From contig CALFEZ010000316.1 in assembly GCA_937957895.1 (NCBI GenBank), positions 1 through 11,143 of the forward strand: 11,143 bases of DNA, given 5' to 3'. A program made the position numbers and the translations under genes. The stretch's first letter is position 1; every line of letters begins with the position of its first letter. Under the pieces are notes generated by a model, which ran no database searches, was not told where the DNA came from, and worked only from the letters and a program-made list of their open reading frames with translations. Origin of the DNA: an uncultured Erysipelotrichaceae bacterium. Lineage in GTDB: Bacteria; Bacillota_I; Bacilli_A; Erysipelotrichales; Erysipelotrichaceae. Positions 1 through 6,812 of the stretch are shown here, one piece after another.

Positions 1-1226
1 ATCTTTTTGGTTGAAGCATCAAGGTCGGATCCAAATTGAGCAAACCCCAGCAGTTCACGATATTGGGCAAGTTCCAGCTTCAATGATCCGGATACTTGTT
101 TCATGGCTTTGGTTTGGGCTGCCGATCCAACACGTGAAACACTCAGCCCACTATCGACGGCCGGTCTGACACCTGAGTTGAACAATTCAGTCTGTAAAAA
201 CAACTGCCCATCGGTGATCGAGATCACATTGGTTGGGATATACGCACTGATATCTCCGGCCAAGGTTTCAATGATCGGCAATGCCGTCAAAGATCCACCA
301 CCATACTGATCATTTAGTTTTGCGGCTCTTTCAAGCAGACGAGAATGAAGATAGAAAACATCCCCCGGATAAGCTTCACGTCCGGGTGGACGACGCAGCA
401 ACAAAGACATCGTGCGATACGCCACGGCATGTTTGGATAAATCATCATAGATGATCAACACGTCTTTGCCTTGTTCCATCCATTCTTCACCGATCGCACA
501 ACCGGCATAAGGAGCGATATATTGCAATGGTGCCATCTCAGAAGCAGTAGCTGTGACGATGGTCGTGTACTCCATGGCATCGTGTTGCTTGAGTTTTTCC
601 ACGATCTGAGCAACGGTCGATGCTTTTTGCCCGATCGCCACATAGATGCAGTACATATCCTGTCCTTTTTGGTTGATGATCGTGTCGATCGCGATTGCCG
701 TTTTACCGGTTTGTCTGTCACCGATGATCAACTCACGCTGACCTCTGCCGATCGGGATCATCGAATCAATGATCTTCAGACCAGTCTGTACCGGTTGATG
801 GACAGACTTTCTGGTCATGACACCCGGTGCCACTCGTTCTACCGGACGATACTTATCACTGATGATCTCTCCTGCGCCATCAACAGGATGGCCCAGAGCA
901 TTGACGACACGCCCCAAAAGAGCATCTCCGACCTTGACTTCGACGATGCGTCCGGTCCTGCGTACTTCATCACCTTCTTTGATATGGACATCGGATCCAA
1001 TCAAGACAGCTCCAACATGATCTTCTTCCAGATTCAAAACCATGCCTACGACCTCATTGGGAAACATCAACAGCTCCCCAGCCATGGCATTGTTAAGACC
1101 ATACAACAAAGCGATGCCATCGCCGACACTCAATACATATCCAACATCGTCGACTTGAAGTTCGCTCTCATAGTTTTTTATCTGATCTTTGATCAGGGAA
1201 CTGATTTCTTCCGGTCTTAATTGCAT
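1..1226 (-). CDS. atpA: F1Fo ATP synthase subunit alpha (partial, C-terminus missing)
   Basis: Alpha subunit of the F1 head, which forms the catalytic hexamer with beta and binds a non-catalytic nucleotide. The reading frame is open from an ATG at 1226 to the left edge, giving about 408 residues; the family is about 500, so roughly the last 95 are outside the window. The P-loop GDRQTGKT falls at residues 169-176, the same numbering as in E. coli. The segment PAVDSGLSVSRVGSAAQ, which holds the conserved alpha arginine at the catalytic interface, is present near residue 375. The start follows the atpH stop by 4 bases, and purine-rich GGAG and AGGTG stretches at the end of atpH supply the ribosome binding site. 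It is the seventh atp gene of the cluster; atpG, atpD and atpC would be expected beyond the left edge. Identification is very secure; a long antisense frame opposite it is a shadow. Confidence 0.98.
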   Translation of the reverse strand, partial: MQLRPEEISSLIKDQIKNYESELQVDDVGYVLSVGDGIALLYGLNNAMAGELLMFPNEVVGMVLNLEEDHVGAVLIGSDVHIKEGDEVRRTGRIVEVKVGDALLGRVVNALGHPVDGAGEIISDKYRPVERVAPGVMTRKSVHQPVQTGLKIIDSMIPIGRGQRELIIGDRQTGKTAIAIDTIINQKGQDMYCIYVAIGQKASTVAQIVEKLKQHDAMEYTTIVTATASEMAPLQYIAPYAGCAIGEEWMEQGKDVLIIYDDLSKHAVAYRTMSLLLRRPPGREAYPGDVFYLHSRLLERAAKLNDQYGGGSLTALPIIETLAGDISAYIPTNVISITDGQLFLQTELFNSGVRPAVDSGLSVSRVGSAAQTKAMKQVSGSLKLELAQYRELLGFAQFGSDLDASTKK

Positions 1227-1230
1227 ACGA

Positions 1231-1767
1231 TCACCTGCTCTCCTTCAGTAGTTGTGTTTTTAGTTGCGTCATTTTTGCCTGCATCGATCCATCGATCACG
1301 GTGTCTCCGATCACGATGCGCACTCCTGCAAGCAGACGCGGGTTGAGATGGTTTTTAAGTTCAACCTGGCAACCAAGCTGTTTGCCGACGGCTGTCTCGA
1401 TATCCTTGATTTCCTGTATGGAAAGTTTGCGTATCGAATATACGATGCCTTCTTCGATGTTTTTATGCTGATTGCAAAGAGAATGAAATTCCTTGGCAAT
1501 GGTTTTGATCAGCCCCATCCTGCGTTTGTCGATCAGCAACAACAAAAAATTGAACACATACGTATCCACGTGTTCTTTGATGATCGATGTGAGCACTTGC
1601 TTTTTCTTGCTGGCATCGATCTTGACGGATGAAAAGAAGGAAAACACCATCCCATCATCAAAGACCTTTTCCAGCCAACTGAACTGTGCTCGGTACTCAT
1701 CGACTTTGTTTTGCTCCATTGCAAGTTCAAACAAAGCTACCGCATAACGACTCGCAACCTTTTTCAC
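1231..1767 (-). CDS. atpH: F1Fo ATP synthase subunit delta
   Basis: Delta (OSCP-type) subunit, which ties the top of the F1 head to the peripheral b stalk. The product is 178 residues, normal for the family. The N-terminus (KKVASRYAVALFELA) matches the start of the helical N-domain that binds alpha, and the C-terminal stretch around residues 146-160 (LLAGVRIVIGDTVIDGS) is the typical OSCP/delta signature. The start codon is GTG at 1767, and GTGA forms a 4-base overlap with the atpF stop, so translation is probably coupled to atpF. It ends in TGA four bases before atpA. The order F-H-A is the standard bacterial one. Confidence 0.95.
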   Translation of the reverse strand: MKKVASRYAVALFELAMEQNKVDEYRAQFSWLEKVFDDGMVFSFFSSVKIDASKKKQVLTSIIKEHVDTYVFNFLLLLIDKRRMGLIKTIAKEFHSLCNQHKNIEEGIVYSIRKLSIQEIKDIETAVGKQLGCQVELKNHLNPRLLAGVRIVIGDTVIDGSMQAKMTQLKTQLLKESR

Positions 1768-2273
1768 GATTTGCTGACATCCTTGATGAACTGCTCGATC
1801 GCAAGACGATCGATGTTTTCATCGACTTTATCATGAAGCAAACGTTCACTCGCTAAAAGCGCAACATCCACGATCTCTTTGTGGATGCTTGATTGCATCT
1901 CTTTGCGTTGCATTTGTATTTGATCGGTCGCTTGATCGATCTTTTGTTTTGCCTGTCTTTGAGCCTGACTCAATATCTCTTCCTTGATTTTTTTGGCTTC
2001 ATTTTCAGACCGATCGATGATCTTCTGTGCTGTCATGGCAGCTTCCTGAAGTTGTTGCGTAGCTTGCTTTTGCAGTTGTTCTGCCTCTTCTTTGGCTTGT
2101 CTTGCTTCAGAAAGATCATTTTGTGCGATCTCTGCCCGTTTTTCAAGATACTCACTTACGGGCACCCACAAATACTTCTTAAAGCCCAACAACAACACAC
2201 CCGTTGCCATCAACTGCGCAAGCATCGTCACCGGATCTGGCAATAAGCTACCGAGAATATCGATTTCAAACAT
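1764..2273 (-). CDS. atpF: F1Fo ATP synthase subunit b
   Basis: Peripheral stalk subunit b, anchored in the membrane by one N-terminal helix and reaching up to delta. From the ATG at 2273 it has 169 residues: a short amphipathic start, a membrane segment at about 14-32 (VTMLAQLMATGVLLLGF), then the conserved W-x-P region (LWVPVSEYLEKR) and a long charged, Ala/Gln/Glu/Lys-rich helix from about 45 to 140 that should form the coiled-coil dimer. The frame also opens at GTG 2282 and ATG 2279, but those lie on or two bases from the AGGAGG site at 2282-2287; ATG 2273 has the right 8-base spacing, so I chose it. The stop TGA overlaps the atpH start. Confidence 0.94.
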   Translation of the reverse strand: MFEIDILGSLLPDPVTMLAQLMATGVLLLGFKKYLWVPVSEYLEKRAEIAQNDLSEARQAKEEAEQLQKQATQQLQEAAMTAQKIIDRSENEAKKIKEEILSQAQRQAKQKIDQATDQIQMQRKEMQSSIHKEIVDVALLASERLLHDKVDENIDRLAIEQFIKDVSKS

Positions 2274-2281
2274 AACCATCA

Positions 2282-2287
2282 CCTCCT
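2282..2287 (-). promoter_or_regulatory. Ribosome binding site of atpF
   Basis: AGGAGG on the minus strand, 8 bases before ATG 2273. It decides the atpF start: the upstream in-frame GTG and ATG codons lie inside or directly against this site and are therefore unlikely to be used. Confidence 0.85.
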
Positions 2288-2300
2288 AAAAAGCCATTGA

Positions 2301-2531
2301 TTAGTAAATAAACATGAGGATGAATGCGATAAGCATGCCATAAATCGCACATGTTTCTGCGATCGCGGCTCCTAAGATCAGCATCGAGCGGATCTTATTT
2401 TCTGCTTCCGGGTTACGACCGACGGCCTCGACTGCCTTACCTGCTGCAAATCCTTGACCAAGACCGGTCATCATACCTGTCATGATTGCAAGTCCTGCTC
2501 CGATTGCAACCAAACCTTGAGCTAATTCCAT
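2301..2531 (-). CDS. atpE: F1Fo ATP synthase subunit c, probable sodium-type signature
   Basis: The ion-carrying subunit of the membrane rotor ring. It has 76 residues in two transmembrane helices (about 5-28 and 50-75) joined by the polar loop R39-N40-P41-E42. The ion-binding carboxylate is E59. Q26 sits 33 residues before E59, the same spacing as Q32 and E65 in the sodium-driven Ilyobacter tartaricus c subunit. T60 replaces S66, I57 replaces V63, C61 replaces T67, and Y64 matches Y70. The pattern GQGFAAGKAVEAVGR is also close to sodium-type rings. Sodium coupling is therefore plausible but inferred, and C61 is a departure. A clear GGAG site lies 7 bases before ATG 2531. The gene lies between atpB and atpF, as usual. 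Confidence 0.96.
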   Translation of the reverse strand: MELAQGLVAIGAGLAIMTGMMTGLGQGFAAGKAVEAVGRNPEAENKIRSMLILGAAIAETCAIYGMLIAFILMFIY

Positions 2532-2551
2532 ATTCGATCTCCTTTTCTATC

Positions 2552-3247
2552 CTACTGGGACAATTCGATCCCAATAAATACGGTTGTCAGTGATATAAAA
2601 ATAAACATTTGAATCGCTCCCACAAACAAATCAAAGTAAAAGTGTAAAAAGGGTGCGATCAGAGGTCCAATGAAGTTGATGCTTCCGATGATCGGGAAGA
2701 GGCCAGAAAGATAGGCCGTAAACCCATACACCATCAACATAAGGATCGAACCGCTGGTGATATTGCCAAAAAGACGAACCGACATCGAGATGATCGGTGC
2801 GATCTTGCTAAAGAAGTTCATAATAAACAAAAAAGGACTAGGTTCAAAGAAACTCTTGATGTATCCTGTGATACCAACTGTTTTGATGCTTGCCCGCTGG
2901 ATCAAAACAAACGTGATCAAAGCAAGTGTGAGCGTGACACTGTAGTTTTTTGTCGGTTGACTCAACCCCAGCAACCCTGAGAAGTTACTGAAAAGCAAAT
3001 ACAATGCCAACACTGCGATATATGGTGCGTAATTGGCTGCTGATTTGTGATTGACATTGTCATTGGTCAGCTTCGCAAGTGCTTCTACAAAGATAGTTGC
3101 AATCAGTAATATGCCTTTGGGTTTCTCGTATATGTTGGCTGTTTTGACCTTTTTGTTCACAACAAACACAAAAGCAAAGATAACAAGCGAAACAACGATG
3201 ATCGATATGACTTCAGCTTGGATCTGGATAGTGATGTTGCCTATCAT
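2552..3247 (-). CDS. atpB: F1Fo ATP synthase subunit a
   Basis: Membrane stator subunit that supplies the two ion half-channels next to the c ring. It has 231 residues and several hydrophobic segments (about 12-31, 45-60, 73-95, 104-118, 137-155, 160-185, 190-228). The essential arginine is R158 in SVRLFGN, and Q213 in IQMFIF matches E. coli Q252. Two channel positions differ from E. coli by my alignment: E219 corresponds to S167 and H245 to D206. Other conserved stretches (NFSGLLGL...PTKNYSVTL) confirm the family. The ATG overlaps the atpI stop by 4 bases (ATGA), and GGAGG lies 9 bases upstream, so expression is both coupled and well primed. Confidence 0.96.
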   Translation of the reverse strand: MIGNITIQIQAEVISIIVVSLVIFAFVFVVNKKVKTANIYEKPKGILLIATIFVEALAKLTNDNVNHKSAANYAPYIAVLALYLLFSNFSGLLGLSQPTKNYSVTLTLALITFVLIQRASIKTVGITGYIKSFFEPSPFLFIMNFFSKIAPIISMSVRLFGNITSGSILMLMVYGFTAYLSGLFPIIGSINFIGPLIAPFLHFYFDLFVGAIQMFIFISLTTVFIGIELSQ

Positions 3248-3618
3248 TTGTCTCGCCCTCCTGTTTTATATAGCACGATCTCTTTAAAGTATATGACTAA
3301 TTTTAACATAATCAATCCAAGCGCGACCATATAAATATTGATCCACTGAGGGTATATCACACTCAGAAAAAACGCCAGGATCATCAACCCATAATTGAAA
3401 AGCACATAAATCAAAAACGACATCTTGGCAAACTTGCCCTCAAACAGCAGGTTGTCTACATAGTTGATCGTCAGTCGCAGATTGATCTGACCGATCACGA
3501 TCCCCACAAGAAAACCAACTCCGTATCGGATGCCGAAAAAACTCAATGCGATCGATATCGATATTCCCAAGATCAAACCCGTAAGGCTTGTACGGTTGAT
3601 GTAATCACTTTTCATCAT
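3244..3618 (-). CDS. atpI: ATP synthase subunit I-like membrane protein
   Basis: Small membrane protein of the AtpI (ATP synthase I) type. Members of this family are linked to assembly of the c ring and, in some Bacillus, to magnesium supply. From ATG 3618 it has 124 residues with about four hydrophobic helices (roughly 12-28, 31-50, 67-90, 94-115) and a basic C-terminus (KTGGRDK). The frame opens earlier at ATG 3636, but ATG 3618 makes an ATGA overlap with the stop of the preceding gene, the arrangement used elsewhere in this cluster, so I prefer it; an ATG at 3615 is also possible. Sequence similarity is weak in this family, so the name rests largely on length, topology and position directly before atpB. 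Confidence 0.8.
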   Translation of the reverse strand: MMKSDYINRTSLTGLILGISISIALSFFGIRYGVGFLVGIVIGQINLRLTINYVDNLLFEGKFAKMSFLIYVLFNYGLMILAFFLSVIYPQWINIYMVALGLIMLKLVIYFKEIVLYKTGGRDK

Positions 3619-3800
3619 TCTTTGGTCCACTTCCATAAATAATAAAATGCATTGAACACTCCCAACAAAACACCGATGATCACCAAAACGGGAGCCGTGT
3701 TAAAAATACCGTCAAGCCACAGTCCAAAAAGGGTAAATCCTCCAATGGATAATGCAATGACAACTCCCAACCCCAACGCTTTGAAGATCGCTCGTTTCAT
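3615..3800 (-). CDS. atpZ: AtpZ-type small membrane protein (ATPase gene 1 family)
   Basis: A 61-residue protein with two predicted membrane helices (about 7-28 and 36-56) and a cytoplasmic, aromatic and basic tail (YYLWKWTKE). The pattern G-x-W-L-D followed by a short turn and P-x-x-x-x-I-G-x-L-L-G is typical of the small AtpZ/ATPase_gene1 proteins that precede atpI-atpB. Some homologues have been linked, with AtpI, to divalent-cation supply for the ATPase; that role here is by analogy. The ATG shares one base with the upp stop (TAATG), and I see no ribosome binding site of its own, so translation probably depends on ribosomes finishing upp. The tail overlaps the start of atpI and ends in tandem TGA codons. 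Confidence 0.75.
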   Translation of the reverse strand: MKRAIFKALGLGVVIALSIGGFTLFGLWLDGIFNTAPVLVIIGVLLGVFNAFYYLWKWTKE

Positions 3801-4420
3801 TACTTGGTCCCGAAAATACGATCTCCTGCATCTCCCAGACCCGGTACGATGTATCCGATCTCATTGAGCTTGTCATCCAATGCTGCCAAATAGATATCCA
3901 CATCCGGATGATCGTCTTCTACTTTTTTGACTCCTTCGGGAACTCCCACCAAACAAACCAGCTTGATCGTCTGACAACCATGCTTTTTCAACAGTGAAAT
4001 GGTTGCGCTTGCTGATCCTCCGGTCGCCAGCATGGGGTCTAATACCATGACGACGGACTCTTTCATGTTAGAAGGAAACTTGGCATAGTATTCATGTGGA
4101 AGCAGCGTCTCTTCATCACGATACAACCCCACATGTCCGACTTTGGCTGTCGGGATCAAATTCAAAATCCCGTCGACCATGCCCAGTCCGGCACGCAAAA
4201 TCGGAATAAGTACGACACTTTTGGATAGTTCATACGTATCGCATCTCCCCATGGGGGTTTCGATGGTGACTTTTGAAAGCGGAAGGTCACGGGATATCTC
4301 AAAAGCCATCAATCCCGCCACTTCATCCAGATTCTCACGAAAGTCTTTGGTCCCTGTGTCTTTGTTGCGCATCTGTGTCAGCTTATGCGTGATCAGGGGA
4401 TGATTCAATACATGTAACAT
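3800..4420 (-). CDS. upp: Uracil phosphoribosyltransferase
   Basis: Salvage enzyme that joins uracil to PRPP to make UMP in the cytoplasm. It has 206 residues, standard for the family. The PRPP-binding loop VMVLDPMLATGGSA is at 124-137, the ILRAGLGM segment at 74-81, and the C-terminal uracil-binding motif YIVPGLGDAGDR at 190-201. The start ATG 4420 has GGAG 5 bases upstream, and glyA ends 9 bases before it. Upp lies between glyA and the ATP synthase genes in Bacillota generally; here its stop codon overlaps the atpZ start. Complete and unremarkable in its motifs. Confidence 0.98.
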   Translation of the reverse strand: MLHVLNHPLITHKLTQMRNKDTGTKDFRENLDEVAGLMAFEISRDLPLSKVTIETPMGRCDTYELSKSVVLIPILRAGLGMVDGILNLIPTAKVGHVGLYRDEETLLPHEYYAKFPSNMKESVVMVLDPMLATGGSASATISLLKKHGCQTIKLVCLVGVPEGVKKVEDDHPDVDIYLAALDDKLNEIGYIVPGLGDAGDRIFGTK

Positions 4421-4429
4421 AGTTTCTCC

Positions 4430-5638
4430 TTATTTGTTTTTGTTGTTTATCCAATTGGTGATTTCATTTTTAAGTTCTACTGATAAAGAGGGTCGTCTAA
4501 GAGCCTGGATGATCCATTTTGCTATTTGGACAAAATCCTTCTCATCATATCCTTTGGTCGTCATGGCTGCAGAACCAAGACGCAGACCGGAGGTGACCAT
4601 CGGTGAAAGCGGATCATACGGGATCGTGTTTTTGTTGGTGGTGATCCCAAGCGATTCCAAGATCGTCTCAGCTTCCTTTCCTGAAATATCAAATGAAGTT
4701 TTGACATCGACCAACATCAGGTGATTATCAGTCCCTTGAGTAATGACCCTGACTTGCTCATCCACGAAGGTTTTTGCCATCGCTTTCGCATTGGTCAATA
4801 CTTGTTTTTGATATTCTATGAACGAGGGCTGCATTGCTTCATGAAAACTGACGGCTTTGGCTGCGATGACATGCATGAGTGGTCCGCCCTGGATACCAGG
4901 GAAAACCGTCCTGTCGATATCCTTTGCATATTTTTCTTTGCATAGGATGATCCCGCCCCTTGGTCCACGCAGCGTCTTATGGGTCGTTGATGTAACAAAA
5001 TCCGCATACGGGATGGGAGACGGATGCAATCCGGCCGCGATGATGCCGGCAATGTGTGCCATATCCACCATCAGATATGCCCCGACTTCATCTGCGATCT
5101 CTTTGAATCTTTTGAAATCGATCGTGCGAGGATAGGCACTGGCTCCGGCAACGATCAGTTTGGGTCGGATCTCTTTGGCTTGTTTCAACACTTTGTCATA
5201 ATCGATGCGATGCGTATCCGGATCGACTCCATAACTTTCAAACCGATACAGGATCCCTGAAAAACTAAGTGGATGTCCATGTGTCAGATGACCTCCGGAT
5301 TTCAGATCCATCCCCAAAACGACATCATTTGGTTTTAGTATGGACATGTATACTGCCATATTGGCACTGGAACCTGAATGAGGTTGAACATTGGCATGTT
5401 CCGCCTGATAGAGATCCTTTAGCAGGGTCCTGGCGATCTCCTCGATCTCATCCACGACATGACACCCCCCATAATATCGCTTATTGGGGTACCCTTCGGC
5501 ATATTTGTTGGTCAACACGCTTCCGGTTGCTTTTAAAACATCTTCACTGACGAAATTCTCTGATGCGATCAGTTCGATCGTCTCGCTTTGGCGCTTCTTT
5601 TCTCTTTCGATGGCAGAGAAAATCTCTTCTTTAGTCAT
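4430..5638 (-). CDS. glyA: Serine hydroxymethyltransferase
   Basis: PLP enzyme that converts serine and tetrahydrofolate to glycine and 5,10-methylene-THF, the main source of one-carbon units for thymidylate and purines. From ATG 5638 it has 402 residues. IELIASENF near residues 21-29, the YYGG stretch near 55, VDMAHIAG near 191-198, and the PLP lysine K221 in STTHKTLRGPRGG are all intact. A TTG at 5647 would add three residues; GAGG at 5651-5654 is 3 bases from that TTG and 12 from the ATG, so neither spacing is ideal and I chose the ATG. It overlaps the end of the upstream tsaC-rpiB gene by 8 bases, so coupling is likely. Confidence 0.97.
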   Translation of the reverse strand: MTKEEIFSAIEREKKRQSETIELIASENFVSEDVLKATGSVLTNKYAEGYPNKRYYGGCHVVDEIEEIARTLLKDLYQAEHANVQPHSGSSANMAVYMSILKPNDVVLGMDLKSGGHLTHGHPLSFSGILYRFESYGVDPDTHRIDYDKVLKQAKEIRPKLIVAGASAYPRTIDFKRFKEIADEVGAYLMVDMAHIAGIIAAGLHPSPIPYADFVTSTTHKTLRGPRGGIILCKEKYAKDIDRTVFPGIQGGPLMHVIAAKAVSFHEAMQPSFIEYQKQVLTNAKAMAKTFVDEQVRVITQGTDNHLMLVDVKTSFDISGKEAETILESLGITTNKNTIPYDPLSPMVTSGLRLGSAAMTTKGYDEKDFVQIAKWIIQALRRPSLSVELKNEITNWINNKNK

Positions 5639-6704
5639 CGATTTCAATGTCCTCTATCTTTTTGATCTTGTCGATACGCCGTTGATGTCTTTCATCTTCA
5701 CTAAACGGCGTCGTGAGCCAGGTAGAAACAGTTTTGATCATCATTTCTTCACTGATGACACGCCCCCCCATGGCAAGCATGTTGCTGTCGTTGTGTTCAC
5801 GGGTGACTTGTGCCAATGAAACATCATTGACCAAGGCACAACGAATCCCTTTGACTTTGTTGGCAGTGATGGAGGCACCGATTCCGGTTCCACAAAAAAC
5901 GATCCCGAGTTCTGCATCCCCGGCAGCGACTGCTTTGGCTGCCGGATAGATCGTATCAGGATAATCCACCGCTTCATCATCGAACGAACCAAAATCCATC
6001 ACTTCATAATCCCAGTCTTCAAGCAATTGCTTGAGCTTTTCTTTCATCTTGAAACCACCATGATCACAAGCGATGGCAATGGTCAAAGGCAGGTATTCCG
6101 TCAAATCATGCCTGATCGATCCCAGTGTGATGTCTCCTTGACGCAACACTTTGAGTTCATCCATCGAAGCATCCAATACTGTCGAAGGTATGCTGTTTTC
6201 ACTGGTCGTGCCCACTACGATCCCATCGATCAATCCGTCAAAAACAAGATACACTTCTTCAAACGTCTTTGCCGGAGGATCATTGGAAATGTTGGCACTT
6301 GGTACCAACAGTGGTCCAACTTGTTGGATCAACTGCAAGATCCAATCATCCTTGGGCATCCTGACCCCGATCGTAGGAAACTGCGGTTGTTGGTCATCGA
6401 GGTATGTTTCTTTTTTGTTCAGCACCAATGTCAATGCTCCCGGCATCCAACGGGTGATGATCTGGCGATCTCGATTGGTCAGTTTCGCGACAGCTTCGAT
6501 ATGGTCCAAACTGGCAACCATCATCGGGAATGGTTTGTTGTCGGGTCTTTGTTTGACACGATGCAGTTTCTCAACTCCCGTCTTGCTGTTGGCAAGTGCC
6601 GCCAACCCAAAGACCGTGTCGGTAGGAAATGCAACCAATCCACCTTTTTTGAGGATATCTGCAGCCACTTTGATATCTTGTTTTCGAAGTATTTTAGTTT
6701 CCAT
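5631..6704 (-). CDS. Fusion: L-threonylcarbamoyladenylate synthase (TsaC/Sua5 core) + ribose-5-phosphate isomerase B
   Basis: One uninterrupted 357-residue frame carries two enzymes. Residues 1 to about 195 form a TsaC/YrdC domain, which makes threonylcarbamoyl-AMP from Thr, bicarbonate and ATP for t6A37 of tRNA. Its signs are GGLVAFPTDTVFGLA at 21-35, KQRPDNKP at 51-58, PGALTLVL at 88-95 and VPSANIS at 134-140. The Sua5-specific C-terminal domain is absent. After a short linker, residues 207-357 are a full RpiB: CDHGG at 213-217, GIVFCGTGIG with the catalytic Cys C271, and REHNDSN with H304. In B. subtilis the separate genes ywlC and ywlF (rpiB) lie in this same interval, so I infer fusion after loss of intervening genes. 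ATG 6704 has GGAG 6 bases upstream; an earlier TTG at 6716 overlaps that site and is rejected. Confidence 0.93.
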   Translation of the reverse strand: METKILRKQDIKVAADILKKGGLVAFPTDTVFGLAALANSKTGVEKLHRVKQRPDNKPFPMMVASLDHIEAVAKLTNRDRQIITRWMPGALTLVLNKKETYLDDQQPQFPTIGVRMPKDDWILQLIQQVGPLLVPSANISNDPPAKTFEEVYLVFDGLIDGIVVGTTSENSIPSTVLDASMDELKVLRQGDITLGSIRHDLTEYLPLTIAIACDHGGFKMKEKLKQLLEDWDYEVMDFGSFDDEAVDYPDTIYPAAKAVAAGDAELGIVFCGTGIGASITANKVKGIRCALVNDVSLAQVTREHNDSNMLAMGGRVISEEMMIKTVSTWLTTPFSEDERHQRRIDKIKKIEDIEIDD

Positions 6705-6710
6705 GATGCT

Positions 6711-6714
6711 CTCC
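6711..6714 (-). promoter_or_regulatory. Ribosome binding site of the tsaC-rpiB fusion
   Basis: GGAG on the minus strand, 6 bases before ATG 6704. It excludes the longer frame from TTG 6716, whose first codons would coincide with this site. Confidence 0.75.
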
Positions 6715-6727
6715 AAATTTCATTGTT

Positions 6728-6756
6728 ATTTTAACATATTTTGCGTGCGTTCACAC
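6728..6756 (-). promoter_or_regulatory. Candidate extended -10 promoter for tsaC-rpiB-glyA-upp-atp
   Basis: On the minus strand TAAAAT (6728-6733) is preceded by TG one base away, the extended -10 form. A weak -35 candidate, GTGTGA (6751-6756), lies 17 bases upstream. It sits just after the prmC terminator and about 25 bases before the gene, the only clear gap before the whole downstream block. The -35 matches only half of the consensus, so this is a reasonable but unproven call. Confidence 0.5.
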
Positions 6757-6770
6757 GGTGATATGGTCAC

Positions 6771-6812
6771 ACAAAAAAACAAAACAAAAGAAAACACCTT
6801 CTAAGGTGCCTT
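6771..6812 (-). terminator. Intrinsic terminator after prmC
   Basis: On the minus strand AAGGCACCT pairs with AGGTGTTTT around a TAGA loop (9 pairs, two of them G-T), followed by a long T-rich tract with only single interruptions. The upstream arm begins inside the TAA stop of prmC. It should separate tdk-MATE-prfA-prmC from the tsaC-rpiB block. Confidence 0.8.

Noticed and set aside
471..1220. Plus-strand open frame of 249 codons opposite atpA
   Set aside because: The minus strand encodes a fully conserved alpha subunit with P-loop and Arg-containing motif. The antisense product shows no recognisable domain or good ribosome binding site.
2350..2370. GCGATCGC octamer within atpE, like the cyanobacterial HIP1 element
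   Set aside because: I noticed only this one copy and did not search every base; the gene content is of Bacillota type. It is better seen as part of the general GATC excess.
3619..3636. Longer AtpI start at ATG 3636
   Set aside because: The extra six residues overlap the end of atpZ, and the ATGA junction at 3618 matches the coupling style of the neighbouring genes. It cannot be excluded outright.
6027..6804. Two overlapping plus-strand frames of 235 and 217 codons opposite the tsaC-rpiB gene
   Set aside because: They lie opposite strongly conserved enzyme motifs and overlap each other in different frames. They look like by-products of codon usage, not genes.
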